A DNA stretch of 8,196 nucleotides, taken from Candidatus Cloacimonadota bacterium (GTDB taxonomy: Bacteria > Cloacimonadota > Cloacimonadia > Cloacimonadales > WRIO01). The stretch is taken from positions 1 through 8,196 of the forward strand of contig JALNXV010000149.1 of assembly GCA_023230175.1 (NCBI GenBank), in the 5' to 3' direction. This document shows positions 4,513 through 8,196 of the stretch, in pieces (within the stretch, counting starts at the first letter, position 1; each line of letters starts with the position of its first letter). The translations under genes and the position numbers were made by a program. The notes beneath the pieces were generated by a model that worked only from the letters and a program-made list of their open reading frames with translations, did not search any database and had not been told where the DNA came from.

Positions 4513-7500
4513 TTAGTTTGTGATAGCTACTTTCACAACTGTTTCTACTATCTTTTTGCCATCGTTAGCAATAATTCTAGCAAAATATGCACCACGTGCA
4601 AGTTTAGTGCCGTTATTATTTCTACCATCCCATTCGACGGTTGCACTTGATTTAGCGTCTGAGTATTTATCAATTGTTTTAACTTCGCGACCGGCAAAGT
4701 CATAAATAATGATTTTTACATTAGCGCTTGCAGTTAAGTCTAATTTGAAATTAGCTCCACCGTCTGTTGTCATTGGGTTTGGATAGATATAAGCATCTGT
4801 AATTTCAAGAACAGCAGGTTCAACAGGTACAGGATTAATGATAAACTGGATTTGATCAATAACTTGATTTCCGGCTTTGTCATTAACTGTAAGAACTGCA
4901 GTATAAGTACCTATCATAAGATCTGTTACTACGGTTTCAATTACAGTTTCACCTTCTGTTTCAGTTAGAGTAATATGACTGTTATTATTAGGATCAGTAA
5001 TTACAAGACGAGCGTTAGCGATTCCTGAACCACTTTGAGATTTTTGTCCCTTAGTGATAGATGTAGTTAAGTCCATAAATTCAGCTTTCACGGTTACAGC
5101 AGTTAATTCTTCAGTAAGAGTTAATTCTGTTCCGTTACGAGGGCTGAATAATGTAATTACAGGAGCTATTCTATCAATATTATATGTTTGAGTAAATATG
5201 CCACTTAAACCGGCAGCATCAGTTGCAATTATTTCAAGTTCAATAGAAGATGCTTCATCAGGGATGAGGCTACTTGCTAAAGAAACAGCGTAATTATTTG
5301 CATTATTAGGATTAACAGTGATTGGTCCAACGATTAAGTCACCACTTGGTTGAGCATAAATATTAGCTTGTGTAGTTACAGCCAAGTCTGAAACAACAGT
5401 AAATGTTAAGCTGTTGTTTGCATTATTACTTAACCACCAGCCATTATCATTAATTTCGTTAAAGGTAACAATCGGAGCTGAAGAAGGAACTACAGCAAAT
5501 TCAGCAGTCTCAATTGATTGATTACCTACTCTATCTACTGAAATCAAATTAATGATATAGTCACCATAAACTTCTACTGTCATTGGATAAGAAATAGCTT
5601 GTGTATTTGCAGGATAGTCTACGGTTACAACACTGTTTGGTCCAATTATTTGAAGTTTAACACTATAAATACCTGAGCCGTTTGATTTGTCGTTTGAATC
5701 TAAGCGACGTGCAGCAAAAGTATTATTATTGCTTGCTGAGAATTGAACGTTACCGTCTTTTGAAGCGCTAAACTTAACTTTACTTTCTCTTAAAGAACTG
5801 ATTTTACCTGCTGATACAGCTTTCTCAGTTGGAACTACGTCTGTAATTGCAGCAGTAATGTTCACATTATGATTAATTACAAATTGTGCATCAGTTTCAG
5901 GAGATGTAATAGTTGCTTGTGGAGCTACGTTGTCAATAGCGTAAGTTTGAGAAGACACAGCTGAGCCGCCCCAAACATCAGTTACAGTAACTTCTAATTT
6001 AACAGCTACTTGATTTGAAGGAATAATTCCTCCATTAAGTTCTACTCTGTATTTACCGTCAACAAGAGTAGCGGTTGTAGGTCCTTGAACCACTGTTTCT
6101 GATGGGATTGAGATGAAGTTAGCAACTACACCGCCATTATTAATTTGAGCAGTAGCATCAACAGTAAAGTTAAATGTATTAGTATCATTAGTATTCAACC
6201 AATAATTTTCTAAACCGTTTTCGTGAGTAATCTTATCAAAGGTAATTGTAGCAGCACTACCGGTTACGTCAAAAGTAAATGATAAGCTACTTACATTACC
6301 ACTATAATCAGCTACACTTGCTATTACAGAATAATGACCAGGTGCAAGAATGCCTTGATTAGAAACAAAGTTACCATTAGTAACGTTTCCGTCTATTTCT
6401 TCACCGTTCAAGTAAACAGTTACACTTGAAGGATCAATACCACTTGCAGCAGTATAATAAACGATATCAGGACTAAATGTGCCATAACCGTCTTCAAGGA
6501 AATCATCCCATGATGGCCAGAAATGATATATTTCATTTTCGTAAGTATAGAAGCCGGTAATATCTTGGAATGCAATACCCACAGTTACGTTTGTACCATA
6601 AGTTAATACAGCACTTTCGTAAGTTGGAGGGAATGCTTCAGCATCAACTACATCACCTACAGGTGAAAGAGCCCAAGTTATAGGAGCTACATAGTCAATA
6701 CCGTATGTTTTGTTACCGGAACCATAAGCATCATAATTATCAGTTGCAATTACTTCCATACGAACAGCGGTTGTTCTTGGTGAAGTTGGTACACCATATT
6801 GATATACATAACTATATACATTATCGTTTACTTCTACAAGTTCAACACTACCATTCCATTCAATTGGTAGTAATTGTTCAATAATTTGATTGAATGTATC
6901 ACTTTCAGGATTATTATCAAGTTGATTAACTTTTTCCCAAAGTAAGATTTCAATACCATCTGCAGACATTGTTCTTTCTTCAGGGACTGTTACGTTAAAT
7001 GTAAGTTCTGTTCCACCTGTAGGATTAACCCACCAGCCGTTTTCACCACCGGTAAAAGTAACTACAGGAACAGCAACGTTTACTGTATAACCAACGTTAA
7101 CTAAATCTGTTTCAAGTTCTACATTATTTTCTGCTGTCCAAGTTGCTGTAATACTAAAGATGTTTCTACTTCTTGAGTCAGAAGTTGAATATGAGTTTTG
7201 TAAAGCATAGATATCTTCAAATGATAATTCGTATGAATAGATATTACCGTTAACAGCGATACTTGTAGGAGGAACAACGATGCCCTCTCCTTCAGTTCTG
7301 TTACCATTACTTGTAAGTGTTAAACCTACAGCAGCAATATCTGTTTCAGGATCATCTATTTGAGCAGAAATTACTCTATTATCAATAGTTAATTGTGAGC
7401 CTGTAGCTGTAATCACAGGAGCTGTAACATCAACCAAGATTGAAGCACTTGCAAAGCGAGTAACTCCATCTTTAGTAACTTCAAGACGAAGAGCATATTC

Positions 7501-8196
7501 ACCAACAGGTAAATCTTCCATATCAAGTGTTACCATTCCGGCAACATATTCAGCATCTACAGGAATATTATTAACGAATAATTGATAGTCAAATTCATTT
7601 TCAGCTATTAAGTTATAACCACCCTGATCATTTGTTCCGTAGTAAACTAAGAAACCAATTTCTGTATCAGGAGCAGTCCAGATATTTGAATCTGAGTCAA
7701 TATATTGAGGTTCTGTTCCAACAAATTCAGTTGCAATTACTGTACCTGAGTACTGAGCAATCATATAAACTGTATTTGCAGGAGCTGTGAATGTTGCAGT
7801 ATTATTTTCTGCATTATAAGTAGCTTCAATAGCTGCCCATTCATCATTTTCTCTATACATTGCAAAGATAGTACCTTCTTCATTAGGAACAGTATTAAGA
7901 GCCATTGTAATTGTTAAATTAACGCTAGGACTAGTCATAATAGCTCTTTGTTCACTAAGTGCAGTGAAGTCTGTATCTAAAGCTATTGCGTTAGCTAAGT
8001 TTTGGATATATAAGTAATCTGTAGGAACAGTAATAGTTACCACACCATCAGTTACAATATCACCATTAGCATAAACATCAAGACTTGTTTCAACAAGTTG
8101 CATATTTCCGTCTGTGCCAAGTGAAGCAGCCCAGAAATGATATACACCGTCTTGAGCAACAGTGAAAGGTGCTTGCCAGATACCGTCAACCATATT
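4513..8196 (-). CDS. Giant secreted Ig-like repeat protein with T9SS-type/FlgD-like C-terminus (5' end missing)
   Basis: The frame is open to the window edge (an Asn codon precedes the ATG at 8193), so 8193 is not the start. At least 1227 residues are visible; numbers here count from the Met at 8193. The protein is almost entirely predicted beta structure, acidic and poor in Lys/Arg. After Ig-like segments at about 1-375 come three tandem two-domain modules. The A domains (about 376-504, 646-758, 904-1010) end TYGIDYVAP, TYAIDNVAP and TYNIDRIAP, and A1 and A3 begin near GWW. The B domains (about 505-645, 759-903, 1011-1122) share SGI and a Tyr...Asp..GN....F pattern. The C-terminus (1128-1226) has YPNP (1137-1140), IIIYDFAGREV and WDGRNNNG with GAYFARI, typical of FlgD_ig/type A sorting domains. 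No enzymatic domain is visible. It is probably a surface adhesin, S-layer-like or stalk-forming protein; that role is inferred. The PorV-like gene follows directly. Confidence 0.85.
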   Translation of the reverse strand, partial: NMVDGIWQAPFTVAQDGVYHFWAASLGTDGNMQLVETSLDVYANGDIVTDGVVTITVPTDYLYIQNLANAIALDTDFTALSEQRAIMTSPSVNLTITMALNTVPNEEGTIFAMYRENDEWAAIEATYNAENNTATFTAPANTVYMIAQYSGTVIATEFVGTEPQYIDSDSNIWTAPDTEIGFLVYYGTNDQGGYNLIAENEFDYQLFVNNIPVDAEYVAGMVTLDMEDLPVGEYALRLEVTKDGVTRFASASILVDVTAPVITATGSQLTIDNRVISAQIDDPETDIAAVGLTLTSNGNRTEGEGIVVPPTSIAVNGNIYSYELSFEDIYALQNSYSTSDSRSRNIFSITATWTAENNVELETDLVNVGYTVNVAVPVVTFTGGENGWWVNPTGGTELTFNVTVPEERTMSADGIEILLWEKVNQLDNNPESDTFNQIIEQLLPIEWNGSVELVEVNDNVYSYVYQYGVPTSPRTTAVRMEVIATDNYDAYGSGNKTYGIDYVAPITWALSPVGDVVDAEAFPPTYESAVLTYGTNVTVGIAFQDITGFYTYENEIYHFWPSWDDFLEDGYGTFSPDIVYYTAASGIDPSSVTVYLNGEEIDGNVTNGNFVSNQGILAPGHYSVIASVADYSGNVSSLSFTFDVTGSAATITFDKITHENGLENYWLNTNDTNTFNFTVDATAQINNGGVVANFISIPSETVVQGPTTATLVDGKYRVELNGGIIPSNQVAVKLEVTVTDVWGGSAVSSQTYAIDNVAPQATITSPETDAQFVINHNVNITAAITDVVPTEKAVSAGKISSLRESKVKFSASKDGNVQFSASNNNTFAARRLDSNDKSNGSGIYSVKLQIIGPNSVVTVDYPANTQAISYPMTVEVYGDYIINLISVDRVGNQSIETAEFAVVPSSAPIVTFNEINDNGWWLSNNANNSLTFTVVSDLAVTTQANIYAQPSGDLIVGPITVNPNNANNYAVSLASSLIPDEASSIELEIIATDAAGLSGIFTQTYNIDRIAPVITLFSPRNGTELTLTEELTAVTVKAEFMDLTTSITKGQKSQSGSGIANARLVITDPNNNSHITLTETEGETVIETVVTDLMIGTYTAVLTVNDKAGNQVIDQIQFIINPVPVEPAVLEITDAYIYPNPMTTDGGANFKLDLTASANVKIIIYDFAGREVKTIDKYSDAKSSATVEWDGRNNNGTKLARGAYFARIIANDGKKIVETVVKVAITN
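4828..7068 (-). repeat. Three tandem A-B protein modules in the cargo
   Basis: Protein-level repeats, diverged in DNA: A1 7068-6682, B1 6681-6259, A2 6258-5920, B2 5919-5485, A3 5484-5164, B3 5163-4828. All three A domains end in T-Y-x-I-D-x-x-A-P. All B domains have a hydrophobic strand ending D-(I/V/L), a variable insert, S-G-I, then an A/D-x-x-G-N turn near the end. B1 to B3 are about 141, 145 and 112 residues, and most of the difference is in the insert. The divergence suggests old duplications under selection rather than recent slippage. Confidence 0.75.

Overview
The window is AT-rich bacterial DNA. It most likely comes from a member of the Bacteroidetes-Chlorobi-Fibrobacteres (FCB) assemblage, such as Bacteroidota, Cloacimonadota or a relative. 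The evidence is a minus-strand trio that looks like type IX secretion (T9SS) machinery and cargo: a very large secreted beta-domain protein ending in a FlgD-like/YPNP sorting-type C-terminus, a PorV/PorQ-family outer-membrane barrel, and a PorE-like periplasmic protein (TPR, PD40 propeller, carboxypeptidase-regulatory-like domains, OmpA_C). The lineage is inferred from protein families only; no rRNA or tRNA is present.

Layout. Positions 1-504 hold no credible gene. They contain a cluster of dispersed palindromic repeats (58-207), a perfect 30-bp palindrome (262-291), an A/T-rich hairpin (318-337) and a group of resolvase-type half-sites (387-480) overlapping a probable promoter. Positions 505-1077 (+) encode a 190-aa small serine recombinase of the Tn3-resolvase/invertase type. 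Positions 1078-1258 hold more of the same repeats in inverted orientation and a bidirectional terminator. Positions 1259-3283 (-) encode the PorE-like protein. Positions 3284-3497 contain its probable promoter and structured leader, a fourth repeat copy and the terminator of the next gene. Positions 3498-4454 (-) encode the PorV-like barrel. Positions 4513-8196 (-) encode the C-terminal 1227 residues of the giant cargo protein, which runs off the right edge.

How the genes fit together. A cargo carrying a T9SS-type C-terminal domain would cross the outer membrane with help from a PorV-like barrel. A PorE-like protein would link peptidoglycan to outer-membrane machinery through its OmpA_C domain. 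The cargo and the barrel are only 58 nt apart and probably co-transcribed. The PorE-like gene has its own probable promoter. The recombinase is unrelated functionally: it sits between inverted copies of a 44-bp composite repeat and may mark a small mobile or invertible unit, or may simply have landed among dispersed repeats.

The most noteworthy non-genic signals are the repeat family with variable stems and a recurrent ATCCT loop, the inverted flanks around the recombinase, and the putative recombination/operator site upstream of it. Within the cargo, three tandem two-domain modules each carry a completely different insertion at the same position.
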